A stretch of 64,000 bases of DNA from Yamadazyma tenuis (lineage: Eukaryota; Ascomycota; Pichiomycetes; Serinales; Debaryomycetaceae). Below are positions 18,513 through 29,669 of this stretch, in pieces (the first letter of the stretch is position 1; every line of letters begins with the position of its first letter). The notes under the pieces were generated by a model. The model made no database searches. It was not told where the DNA came from and saw nothing but the letters and a program-made list of their open reading frames with translations. The position numbers were made by a program, and so were the translations under genes. The stretch is taken from positions 1 to 64,000 of the forward strand of contig NC_089462.1 in the NCBI RefSeq assembly GCF_029203305.1, written 5' to 3'.

Positions 18513-20507
18513 ATGTCAACTGCAAATGATATATTTCCATTATACTCCTCTGGGGTTGGATATGGCCTTGTCATAGGGTTCAGCAGTGCTTTTGCATTGG
18601 TGATGTGCCTTATTTCTTTCTTGCTCAAGAAGTACTTCCAAGAAGTTCAAGATTCCGAAATGTACCTTACTGCTAAGAGGTCCATTAAATCTGGATTAAT
18701 TGCAAGTTCTGTTGTTTCGTCTTGGACATTATCTGCTACGTTGCTTACATCAACAACTTTCACATACCTGTATGGAATCTCTGCTTCATTTTGGTATAGT
18801 GCTGGTTGTTGTTGCCAAATATTTCTCTTTGCAGTCGCAGCTACTGAACTCAAGAGGAAAGCTCCAAATGCACACACTTTCTTAGAAGTGGTGAAATTCA
18901 GATATGGTGCTTGGGGTCATTTGGTTTTGTGTTTCTACTCCTTGGTGTATCAATTTTTCATCTCGATCAATTTGCTAGTGGGAGCGGCACAAATTTTCGA
19001 AAATGTTACCGGAATGTCACAAGAGGCTACGTGCTTTTTATTTCCTCTTGGAGTTGGTATCTATACCTACTTCGGAGGTCTTAAAGCTACTTTTTTAACT
19101 GAATGGTTGCACACTTCCATTCTCTTTATCATCATGTTGATCTCACTTTTTGTGCTTTACGCTACAGGAAAAGTTGCCGGTTCACCAGGGTTTATATTTG
19201 ATCTTTTGAAGAAAGCCAGTGCCGAGGTTCCAGTTGATGGTAATGCAGGTGGAGAATACCTTACTCTTCGGAGTGTCATGGGTGGAATGGTGGGTTTAAT
19301 TTTCTTAGGAGGTGGGTTTTCTGCAACCGTAGACTCCCAATTATTCCAAAAAGCCATTGCTGCTCATCCTAGATCTACCTTTGTGGGATATGTATTGGGA
19401 GCTTTATGCTGGTTCACTATCCCATTTTGTTTGTCTATAACTTATGGACTTGGTGCCAGAGCTTTGGAGTTGACTCCTGCATGGCCCACGTATCCTAATG
19501 CATTGAGTGCTGCAGACGTGAATAATTCCATGGTGATGCCATATCTAGCCTATGCTATTATGGGCAAAGGGGGAGTAATCCTCATTTTGATTGCTCTTTT
19601 TCAAGCAGTCACAAGTGCTCTCAGTTCGGAAACTGTTGCAGTAACTTCTCTCTTGACTTATGACATATACAGAGGTTATGTCAAACCAAATGCAGATGAT
19701 AGAACATTGCGGCGGGTGTCACATTTGTCAGTGCTTTTGTTTTTGTTGGTAATTGCTTCAGTTGCAGTTGGATTCTGTCATGCTGGCTTCTCTGTCTCCT
19801 TCATTGTTACGGCAATTGGTATCTTGATCGATGGGGCTGTAATTCCTTCTGCGTGTACACTTTTTTGGAAAAAGCAGTCAAAGTACGCAGTTGCTATTGT
19901 ACCGGTCCTTTCTTCAATGATATCTATTAGTACATGGATAGCTGTTGCATACCATAGATCCAATTCCGTTACCATCTCCACATTAAGTGACTTGTATCCT
20001 ATTGTTGCTGGAAACATGATAGCCCTTACCGCACCAATTATCTTGACACCATTGATTACTTTTTTGGGGCCAGAAGATTTTGATTTCGAGAAATTGAAAG
20101 GGTTACAAACTGTGAATGTGAACCAAAGTGATGACCTGACTGTACTGACAGAAGCTGAGAAAGGGGTGGATCAAGAAGAAGTGGATTCTAAAGCCACAGG
20201 AGAAGAAGTAGAAGAGAGCGTTTCTGGGCCCGACCAAGACCACCATAAAAGAGAAGTTCTAAGGTTGCTTGCTATTGCACTCTTTTTTGTGTTGAGTATA
20301 TGCATACTTTGGCCAATACCAATGTATGGAACAAGTTATATTTTCAGCAAAGACTTCTTTACCGGTTGGATTGTCGTCACATTCATTTTTGCTTTTCTAG
20401 CAAGCGGCACCATTATTGTATACCCAATTTTTGAGTCCCGGTTGGAGATTTTGTTGTTCTTCAAGGCAATTGGGAGGGGGGTAGGAAGTAGTGTTAAGAG
20501 TAGTTAA
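18513..20507 (+). CDS. Sodium:solute symporter family transporter, DUR3 (urea/polyamine permease)-like
   Basis: 664 residues from the ATG at 18513. About 15 hydrophobic segments are visible, with the SSS-family core WTLSATLLTSTTFTYLYGISASFWYSAGCC near residues 75-105, the loop YTYFGGLKATFLTEWLHT near 185-205 and SALSSETVAVTSLLTYDIYR near 370-390. The pattern matches the fungal DUR3 subgroup of plasma-membrane solute symporters. Known members import urea or polyamines, but close paralogues with other substrates are common in yeasts. An acidic hydrophilic loop (roughly residues 535-580) precedes the last two membrane segments. The gene follows the monooxygenase on the same strand, and its promoter carries paired GATA sites. 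A substrate related to the neighbouring enzymes is an inference. Confidence 0.82.
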   Translation: MSTANDIFPLYSSGVGYGLVIGFSSAFALVMCLISFLLKKYFQEVQDSEMYLTAKRSIKSGLIASSVVSSWTLSATLLTSTTFTYLYGISASFWYSAGCCCQIFLFAVAATELKRKAPNAHTFLEVVKFRYGAWGHLVLCFYSLVYQFFISINLLVGAAQIFENVTGMSQEATCFLFPLGVGIYTYFGGLKATFLTEWLHTSILFIIMLISLFVLYATGKVAGSPGFIFDLLKKASAEVPVDGNAGGEYLTLRSVMGGMVGLIFLGGGFSATVDSQLFQKAIAAHPRSTFVGYVLGALCWFTIPFCLSITYGLGARALELTPAWPTYPNALSAADVNNSMVMPYLAYAIMGKGGVILILIALFQAVTSALSSETVAVTSLLTYDIYRGYVKPNADDRTLRRVSHLSVLLFLLVIASVAVGFCHAGFSVSFIVTAIGILIDGAVIPSACTLFWKKQSKYAVAIVPVLSSMISISTWIAVAYHRSNSVTISTLSDLYPIVAGNMIALTAPIILTPLITFLGPEDFDFEKLKGLQTVNVNQSDDLTVLTEAEKGVDQEEVDSKATGEEVEESVSGPDQDHHKREVLRLLAIALFFVLSICILWPIPMYGTSYIFSKDFFTGWIVVTFIFAFLASGTIIVYPIFESRLEILLFFKAIGRGVGSSVKSS

Positions 20508-20692
20508 GAGGTATATGGGTTAGAATTTAATATTAGCGAATAGAGAGACTTGTAGTTAACAATGTATCGGCTGCGAAAGGAAACACACAAGTCACATGAT
20601 TTTTCATCACGCAAACTCCTTCTCGTGATCATTACTTTTTTTCGTTTGTCGCACTAGATCTTCATCTATAACATTATCAATAATAATATCCC

Positions 20693-22429
20693 ATGTGGAA
20701 GCCAATAGCCACGCTTACGTTTGTGCTTGCCACCTACGTCTCGGTATTTGTATACCTTGTGTGTCCTAATGTATCTGCCACCAGCACTGTCATTCCTCTC
20801 GGGGTTTCTGACCTTCTGCTTGACTTGACACCAGCTCAGCCGTTTGTGTCACTCAACTGTCAATACTTTAGTGTTTTCACACGTGAGAGCGTGAATAAAC
20901 TAGTGAACTCGGCAGAGTTCCACTACAAGATATATGTGAAACCTTACTTGTCGTACTACACTCAGTATTTCTATCCAAAGCACAAGTTGTACGTGGAGAC
21001 CCAGATCACTAAATGTTCAAACTGGTTCAAATACTATGTGCATCCAAAGCTTGAATACAGCGTCGCCACATCATGGAACCACTTACGCGTTTATTGGGAC
21101 TTATTTAAGTTGCAAGTCCGCTGGGCATTGTTACATGTCACTGAGTCCCCTTACCACAAGATTTATCTTGAATCAAGACTCCACCATTTAATTGAAACCT
21201 TTTCCAATATATGTGCTAAGTTGACAGAGAATTCAAATTTTAAAAAGTTCCAGGAAAAGACTACTTTTTTGCAAAATGAGTTTAACAATTTAGTCAAATT
21301 GAAGTTCGGGAAGCAAAAAATTGACGTGAACGTAAAGGACATCTACTTGGACGGTTATGATGAGGAATACAATTCCGACTCCGAACCCTTGACGGTGGTT
21401 ATAGTTTCGACAATTTACGAAACCCAGGCAGGAAATGCGGTTGGAAGTGTTGAAACTCGTACGCCGTTTGAAATCGAAATTGATCAAGTGTTGGACTCGT
21501 TCGCTATTAAAGTCAATAAGACAGTTGATTTGGCATTGGCTAACATTGCCAATGAGATCAATCCGTTCATCAACAGCACCATTGAAAGCTTACAGGAAGA
21601 GGTAACTGAACTGTTTAAGCTCGTGCAACTGTTGAATTATGAGTCCTATAAGAAGGCACATGAGCTTATTAAAAAGATCGATGGAGATTTGTCAAAGATC
21701 AAAGAAACCGGCCAGGTAGTGGAGACAGTTCATAGACAAGAAATGAGAGATGTTATTAGCGAAATAAGGCAATTTACTGAAGACAAGGCCAAAGACGTGG
21801 AATCAACGGTGAATGTTCGTTTTGCTGTCTTAATCGACCGTTATTTGGTTATTATCCAAGATACCATTGATATCTTGGAAAGTTTCATGGATTCTTCATT
21901 CCAAGATTTTTCCAACAAATTGTCTTTGAAACTCTCTGAATCAGATAGTCAACAGTTGGAATGGGATACCTGGAAAAAATTCCATCAATTAAAGAGCCTA
22001 GTACTTGATCAAAGAGACCACATCTTTGATCAAGCCAACTATTTAAAAGATAAACTGTTTGATAAAGTCGATTTGAATAATGATTTCACCAACTGGTTGA
22101 AGTTTCTCGGATCAGTGACATACCATTTGAACTTTATCACCAGAGACAACGAAGAGTATTTGCAGTTGATCCGTGCTAAAGCCAATGTCAGCTACCAAGG
22201 GCGGGAACAAGCAGTTCGCGAGCTTGAGGCAAAAGCCGCCAAAGCATTAGAGAAAGAAGCAGCAACTATCGAAGAAGACGACGACAGTAAGTTGGAATTG
22301 GAATCAGAAACCCTAACCGTAACCCAAACCCTGACAATCGTTTCCGCAGATTCATCCCCCGACTCAGATGAACAGGAAGTAGATGCAGACGTTGACTTCT
22401 CCGACGACCCCGAAGTCGACTTCGACTAG
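20693..22429 (+). CDS. SHE10: SHE10/OSW7-like membrane-anchored or secreted protein
   Basis: 578 residues, close to the length of S. cerevisiae She10. It starts with a hydrophobic signal or anchor (about residues 5-28). A Tyr-rich region with YVKPYLSYYTQYFYPKH- and YYVHPKLEY-type motifs follows. The segment PLTVVIVSTIYET lies near residues 231-243, then long amphipathic helices predicted to coil (about 260-500). The tail is acidic and Ser/Thr-rich, ending in EVDFD. She10/Osw7 proteins are linked to spore-wall assembly and cell-surface functions in Saccharomyces. The tail-to-tail neighbour at 22516-22956 has a similar short N-terminal layout. Assignment rests on remembered architecture and length, so moderate certainty. 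Confidence 0.6.
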   Translation: MWKPIATLTFVLATYVSVFVYLVCPNVSATSTVIPLGVSDLLLDLTPAQPFVSLNCQYFSVFTRESVNKLVNSAEFHYKIYVKPYLSYYTQYFYPKHKLYVETQITKCSNWFKYYVHPKLEYSVATSWNHLRVYWDLFKLQVRWALLHVTESPYHKIYLESRLHHLIETFSNICAKLTENSNFKKFQEKTTFLQNEFNNLVKLKFGKQKIDVNVKDIYLDGYDEEYNSDSEPLTVVIVSTIYETQAGNAVGSVETRTPFEIEIDQVLDSFAIKVNKTVDLALANIANEINPFINSTIESLQEEVTELFKLVQLLNYESYKKAHELIKKIDGDLSKIKETGQVVETVHRQEMRDVISEIRQFTEDKAKDVESTVNVRFAVLIDRYLVIIQDTIDILESFMDSSFQDFSNKLSLKLSESDSQQLEWDTWKKFHQLKSLVLDQRDHIFDQANYLKDKLFDKVDLNNDFTNWLKFLGSVTYHLNFITRDNEEYLQLIRAKANVSYQGREQAVRELEAKAAKALEKEAATIEEDDDSKLELESETLTVTQTLTIVSADSSPDSDEQEVDADVDFSDDPEVDFD

Positions 22430-22515
22430 CTTGTACATTAGAAGCTTACATAGTTATATTCGTTTATTTCAATATATAGAAAGCGTTAACAGAACACACA
22501 AGAAAACCTCACTAT

Positions 22516-22956
22516 TCACTTGGAGGTAAGTTCCTTGATCTTTGGCACCACCGTGGTATTGTAGAAATAGACAGCCTTAGTCCAAGCCAAAACCGAGTAG
22601 TCATAGACGTAGACCTCAACAATCTCCACAAGCTTGTAAATTTCGATCAAGAAAGGATGAACAAACTCATAAGCCTTGGTAGAGTATGAAACAAAGTGTT
22701 CGTGGATCTGGTACTTCTGGAAGAACTCAGTAGAGTGAACATTCTTGTCCAAGAACGATTGGGCGTTGGACAAGTGAGGTTTGGCAAATTCTTCAGTCTT
22801 GTAGACATAGTCACACAAAGACTTGTGGTGGTTATTAATTGGGTGTAAAATAGCTTCCAAAGTGGAGACATTCTCACACTTGTATATATACAAGTAGGAG
22901 GTGTATAAGGCCACCAAGGAAATTAAGATAAGTTTGACACTGGAGAATAAAACCAT
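22516..22956 (-). CDS. Small membrane-anchored protein resembling the N-terminal part of SHE10-type proteins
   Basis: 146 residues from a good ATG. One N-terminal hydrophobic segment (MVLFSSVKLILISLVALYTSYLYIY) is followed by a helical region rich in Tyr, His and Lys with repeated Y.KTEEFAKPHLS and YEFVHPFLIEIY-type motifs. This pattern, anchor then repeated aromatic-Pro turns, is like the first part of the convergent SHE10-like gene, whose stop lies 86 bp away. It could be a shortened paralogue. No enzymatic motif is visible and the function is unknown. Confidence 0.6.
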   Translation of the reverse strand: MVLFSSVKLILISLVALYTSYLYIYKCENVSTLEAILHPINNHHKSLCDYVYKTEEFAKPHLSNAQSFLDKNVHSTEFFQKYQIHEHFVSYSTKAYEFVHPFLIEIYKLVEIVEVYVYDYSVLAWTKAVYFYNTTVVPKIKELTSK

Positions 22957-23235
22957 TGTTTAAGTTTAAGGAGTTCAATTGAGAAAATTTGCCCTCAGCT
23001 TTAATGTGGAAGATTCTTTTTGTCTGGAGCAATTGTGTTGATGGTGAGATTGCGCGCAGATACCCATGTGAGAATATTTTGAAATTTGCCTAAAACAGCA
23101 AATATATTGGAGAAGACGTCGATGAGCTAACGCTTTTGACTCTATCAAGATGATCCAGCTGCTGGTGGGCATAAGCCAGAAGCGAGGTTTACAAAGGTAA
23201 AAATTATTCTATTATTTCTAGTTTCATTCTAGGTT

Positions 23236-25131
23236 TTATTCTTTATCATCATCTAACCAATCCTTGGCTCTACTAACAGCCTTTTCCCACCGCTTCCAAA
23301 ACTTTCTCCGGTCTTCATCTGGCAATTTAGCTTTGAACAAGTTATTTTCTCCGGACCCATTACCGATTTTTTCTCTGACGTCGTCCAAGTCTTTCCACAC
23401 TCTTTCACTCTCATCTTCAAAAGAAAGTCCAGCAGCAATAGCCGCCCCTAATGCTGTACATTCTGAAATGGCTGCTCTTTTGACTGTAACACATGGACCC
23501 AATATATCAGCTTGAATTTGTAACACCTCATCCGCTTTGGACATACCTCCGTCTACTGCCAAGCTGCTTAAGGGCTTATCTTCATTTTGAGAAGACAACG
23601 CCTTTTCCAAGAAATCTTCACTGGCACCAGCATCACTGGCCATAGCCCGTAAGATAGCACGAACTTGAAAACACACTCCTTCCAATGCAGCGCGAGCAAT
23701 ATGACTGGATGACGTATACTGCGTCATACCAAAAATTGTACCACGAGCACCTCCGTTCCAGTAAGGAGCATACAATCCAGAAAAAGCTGGGATAAATACC
23801 ACTCCACCAGAGTTAGGAACTTGGGAAGCCAAAGGCCCAATATCTTTGGCGTTTTCAATCAACTTCAAATTATCTCTCAACCATTGGATAATAGACCCAG
23901 CAACGGCAATGGACCCTTCGAGAGCGAAATGAGGTTTCGAATCGTCTCCTTTTAATCCAGGAAACCAATAACCAATTGTAGTCAAAGTCCCATGTTGACT
24001 TATCAATTTCTTTGTACCAGTGTTGTACAACAAGAAACAACCAGTTCCATAAGTACACTTGGCGGAACCAGATTCAAACGCCAACTGACCCACCAAACTG
24101 GCACTTTGGTCTCCAAGACACCCACAAATCGGTACTCCATTTATGGTACGCAAGATCTCATAAGCCTCAGGTGTAATTTTATTGTGGAACCCCAAGTGTG
24201 AAAAGTTAGGTGAAGCAAAAGACCCGTAGTGTTCTGAACTTGACACGATTTTGGGTAAACGGATCTTCTCTGGATCAATGCCCCAGAAGTCCAATAACTC
24301 ATCATCATAGTCACCACTCTCAATATCCATGAAATATGTTCTGGAAGCGTTACTGATGTCGGTGACAAAGTTCCTTTCTTTTGTCAAGTGGTAGATCAAC
24401 CACGTATCCACCGTACCAAACATCAAGTTTCCATCTCCTTTTTCATACTCCTCCTTTATAATCTCATCATTGTCAATCAACCACCGTAACTTGGCAGCAC
24501 TAAAGTAGGTCGACAAAGGTAACCCGGTCTTCTCTTTCAATTCGTGCTTTCTTTCGTCGTCAGTCATTCTTTCCAAATGCTGCACAATCTCAGAAGTCCT
24601 GGTATCGGTCCAAACAATTCCATTACTCAAAGGTTTACCTGTCTTTCTAGACCATACAATTGTGGTTTCTCTCATGTTTGCAATCCCAATACACTTAACC
24701 TTGTACTTTGTTTTCAAGTTGGGATTCTGGTTGATTTTCCTCAAGGTGATCAAACACGCAATCAAACATTGTACGGCGTTGGCAAGAATATGAACTGGCA
24801 TACATTCAACCCAACCTGGCTGTGGAAACCTTAAAGTAGGTCCAACACTCGCCTGGTTGTTTTCAATTTCAATGTCATCATTGATACTGATGGCCACACC
24901 CTCGGCCGTGAAAATGGGCTGGTTGTGTCTCATCAAAGAGGATCTTCTTCTGAACTGATCGGTGTTTTGAGATTCATCCGGAGCTTCAGAGGCTGAGGTT
25001 GAGTATTCGATCTGGTGCTTGGCGATTTCTTCTCCGTTGGCGTTGAAGAGAATCGCTCGAGCCGATGTGGTTCCAATGTCAATGGTTCCCACAAGTGGGT
25101 GGAAAGGAGCATTACTGTTACGGCGAGGCAT
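23236..25131 (-). CDS. GUT1: Glycerol kinase
   Basis: 631 residues from the ATG at 25131; an upstream frame extension begins at TTG. This FGGY-family kinase converts glycerol plus ATP to glycerol-3-phosphate in the cytosol, the first step of glycerol use. The first FGGY half has the phosphate loop GTIDIGTTSARAILF near residues 14-28, the insert with WVECMPVHILANAV, and WTDTRTSEIV. The second half has GDQSASLVGQLAFESGSAKCTYGTGCF, FVPAFSGLYAPYW-type sequence and AVDGGMSKADEVLQIQADILG. The length is near that of other yeast Gut1 proteins. The 614-bp upstream region lies after the UAP1 stop. Regulation by carbon source is expected from the family but not shown here. Confidence 0.96.
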   Translation of the reverse strand: MPRRNSNAPFHPLVGTIDIGTTSARAILFNANGEEIAKHQIEYSTSASEAPDESQNTDQFRRRSSLMRHNQPIFTAEGVAISINDDIEIENNQASVGPTLRFPQPGWVECMPVHILANAVQCLIACLITLRKINQNPNLKTKYKVKCIGIANMRETTIVWSRKTGKPLSNGIVWTDTRTSEIVQHLERMTDDERKHELKEKTGLPLSTYFSAAKLRWLIDNDEIIKEEYEKGDGNLMFGTVDTWLIYHLTKERNFVTDISNASRTYFMDIESGDYDDELLDFWGIDPEKIRLPKIVSSSEHYGSFASPNFSHLGFHNKITPEAYEILRTINGVPICGCLGDQSASLVGQLAFESGSAKCTYGTGCFLLYNTGTKKLISQHGTLTTIGYWFPGLKGDDSKPHFALEGSIAVAGSIIQWLRDNLKLIENAKDIGPLASQVPNSGGVVFIPAFSGLYAPYWNGGARGTIFGMTQYTSSSHIARAALEGVCFQVRAILRAMASDAGASEDFLEKALSSQNEDKPLSSLAVDGGMSKADEVLQIQADILGPCVTVKRAAISECTALGAAIAAGLSFEDESERVWKDLDDVREKIGNGSGENNLFKAKLPDEDRRKFWKRWEKAVSRAKDWLDDDKE

Positions 25132-25745
25132 ATTCTCTATTTGAATAAACTCAAAAAAATCTTCAACAGCGGATTCCCGGCCCTTTTGAATTTGTGCTAC
25201 AGAGCGCGCACTTCGCAAACCTGGGGAAGATTATCGGCCACCGCAACGAACTTAATCGCAGGCGCGAACAGCAACGAAATGGCGGTGTAGGGCATGAACA
25301 GCAAACAGCAAGAAATGGCACCCCAAGCGCCTCTTTTTGCCGCCGCCGTCGACGTAGATTTGGGGGCGTAGTTAATGGTGGAGAGGTTTGCCGTAGGTTC
25401 GACATCGGGGAAGCTTTTCCCCGGCCGCAGGGCTGATCTTTGGTTCTTTTTCAGGGTTTTGATTGATGTGGTATCGTGATTGTTTTATACGTCGTAATTC
25501 AGTATTAAAGGAGACGTTGTAGATGCGCCAAGGAGAATTGAGCAACTGTTGGGATACACTGTGGGTGTCACCAGATGGGCTCGCCAGGCTCCTATACGGA
25601 TTTTAAGTTTGAGGAGCTGGCCTAACCGTGTAAAAAGTTTCTTTTGCCATGCCATGTTTGGGGTCAGTAGACAACACACACAAATGCATTTTGATGATCG
25701 ACCTACTGAACCTATTTATTCTTTCCGTACCGTGTATTTGTTGAC
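25132..25745. other. GUT1 upstream region / UAP1 3' region
   Basis: 614 bp between the GUT1 start and the UAP1 stop (both genes on the minus strand). GC-rich stretches lie close to GUT1 (25200-25430). No additional gene is supported; frames at 25194-25436 and 25549-25749 look random. Confidence 0.5.
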
Positions 25746-27597
<1,852 letters not shown>

Positions 27598-28857
27598 CTA
27601 GATTAAAGCCGAGAAAACGGTGGTCAAAATTATAGCAACAAGACCGCTTCCAATCAAAGTAGAAGCACTACTGTCTTTGGAGCTGGAGGATGTAGAATTG
27701 TCATCATCATCATCAGATTCTGACGATCCACTTGAACTAGAACCTTCAAAAGTTTCGGTTTCCAAAGAACCGGAAGATGCAGAACCCGACTTGGAAGTGT
27801 TCTTGGCAGGAGCAATACACTTAAAGTTGTGACCTTCAATTTTGTTGTCAGATTTCAACTTTTTGAAAGACTTACAACTGAAGTCGTCATTGTCACTTTG
27901 AACGGTGAAATCACCGTCAACTTCTTCCAACTCAGGCATGGTAAAGTTGGAGAAGGAACCATTGATGTTCACAGCCCCCTTAACAGTTTCCAAGCTTTGG
28001 AAAGCCATGTTATCTAATTCGGTATTGTTAAAGATTCTGAGTTCTCCTCCCACCGCGGTCAAGTTGTCTAACGAGAATTCGGTCATATCGTCGTTAGCAA
28101 AAATTTGTAAAGCACCTCCAATTTTATTAACTGGAAGCTCAAACTTTTCAAACTTGTTGTAACCGAAGATCAAAGAACCGTTAACAGCAGACAATTCAGA
28201 AGCAGAGATCGAACCCGCGTCTTGGATGGTCAAATTAGAGGACCAGATTAAAGAATCCAAATTGATTTCACAAGAGTCACCATTGAAACTCAAAATCAAG
28301 TTTTCTTTGACAGTTTGCAAGTTGCCCAAGTCAATAGATGTGATATTCTTGTTATTGTTAACATCCAATTCACCAAGAGTGTTAACATTGGTGATTAAAC
28401 CTTGTAATGAACTTAATGCGGTGTCACTAATTTGCAAGTTGTTCAACTTTGAAACACCAGTGTTCAAGTTAATGGTAGACAAGGATGGTAAAGAAATCAA
28501 ACTCAAGTCAGAGATTTCACCCAATTTAGAAAAGTCAATGACATGCAACTGGGTTAAGGCATCAATTTCCAAAGATCCGGAAATTTTGCTTAATTGGGTG
28601 AAACCAACGTCAGTGATGGAAGAGGAGTTGAAGATTCTTATGTCTCCGGAGATCTCTTCAACACTGTTGAAGCTCAAAGAACCAAGATCGTTACCGGTAA
28701 TTTCTAAAGTTCCTTCCAAGGTTGGACAAGAAGCCAACTGACTAACTGAAGCAGCAGCAGTCATGGTGACATCGTCAAACGAGCAAGAGTTGGAACTGGA
28801 TGCTGCGGTAACACCGGCCAAAACCACGGCCAAAGGCATCAAAGTGTTCATCAACAT
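27598..28857 (-). CDS. ECM33: GPI-anchored cell-wall protein of the ECM33/SPS2 family
   Basis: 419 residues from the ATG at 28857; the longer frame begins with GTG. A signal peptide (MLMNTLMPLAVVLAGVTAASS) is followed by CSF. Receptor-L-type leucine-rich repeats then span about residues 25-330, with recurring G.L.I..N and L..I.G.L.I patterns. Cys-containing DDFSCKSF and HNFKCIAPA close the domain. A Ser/Asp-rich linker and a C-terminal hydrophobic tail (STLIGSGLVAIILTTVFSALI) give a GPI signal. ECM33-type proteins are needed for wall integrity and mannoprotein organisation. No intron is visible near the start, unlike the S. cerevisiae gene. It is divergent from BUD4. Confidence 0.92.
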   Translation of the reverse strand: MLMNTLMPLAVVLAGVTAASSSNSCSFDDVTMTAAASVSQLASCPTLEGTLEITGNDLGSLSFNSVEEISGDIRIFNSSSITDVGFTQLSKISGSLEIDALTQLHVIDFSKLGEISDLSLISLPSLSTINLNTGVSKLNNLQISDTALSSLQGLITNVNTLGELDVNNNKNITSIDLGNLQTVKENLILSFNGDSCEINLDSLIWSSNLTIQDAGSISASELSAVNGSLIFGYNKFEKFELPVNKIGGALQIFANDDMTEFSLDNLTAVGGELRIFNNTELDNMAFQSLETVKGAVNINGSFSNFTMPELEEVDGDFTVQSDNDDFSCKSFKKLKSDNKIEGHNFKCIAPAKNTSKSGSASSGSLETETFEGSSSSGSSESDDDDDNSTSSSSKDSSASTLIGSGLVAIILTTVFSALI

Positions 28858-29669
28858 ATTATTATTAGCGAGTGGAAGTTTGAAAAGAAGCACAAATACA
28901 AAAAAACCCAGTTTTCTAAAAAATCGTCAACTAAATATATATATAGGCAATGCTAGTCGAGAAAAAAAAACCTACTTGCTAAAGATGAATTATAGACTTC
29001 GGGTCACAAACCGCTATGAAATTAAAAGGTAAATATCCTGCAAGTACTCTAGTAACTTATGTCAGAGTGCAGAAGGGCTCACAGTCCTTTCAGGTACGTT
29101 TTGCCTATTATGAGGGTTTCAGACGCGATTCTCCATGGTTGCACAAATTTCCATTTCGAGACACCAGCGGGATGGAAGACGAATGCTTTGTACTAACTAC
29201 CAATGAATAGACTTGGGAACTACTTTATTCAAAGTTGTAATTCTACCAGAATCTTAAACGCACAGGGAAATATATTTAGAAATTTGACCTCGTCCCATAC
29301 AATATTGAGTGCACAGAGATGCTTATGATCGCAGGCCACTTCACGGGCTCGAAAAAAAGTGAGAAAAAAGAGGCGATGATGTTATTAACTCGTTTAAGAA
29401 GGTCCTATTGTCTGCAGGGGTCCCACGAGCACAGGAGTGACTGTTTGTATAAAGACTGGGGTGGGCAAGGGGCGTCGGGCGGCAAGTAGGGCGACACGAC
29501 TTTTAGGTACCAACTTTTCAATGGACGGATGTCGCTCGATGTCGCATTAACATCTCCATCGAGTGGTACTATGTCGCGCCTCGCGCCTGCCGCTTCTTGT
29601 CCAAACATAAACAAACTTTAGCCTAAGCTTCCTACATACTTTTTATTTACTTCTATCACATACAACTTC
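28858..29669. promoter_or_regulatory. Divergent ECM33/BUD4 promoter region
   Basis: 812 bp. A forkhead-type word, ATAAACA (29607-29613, in CATAAACAAAC), lies about 60 bp before the BUD4 ATG. This fits the G2/M forkhead control known for BUD4 in Saccharomyces. A cluster of TGTCGC words occurs at 29527-29580. The frame at 29016-29210 has no recognisable features and is not called. Confidence 0.5.

Noticed and set aside
29016..29210. 64-codon frame in the ECM33/BUD4 divergent region
   Set aside because: No features; short frames of this size are expected by chance in AT-rich spacers.
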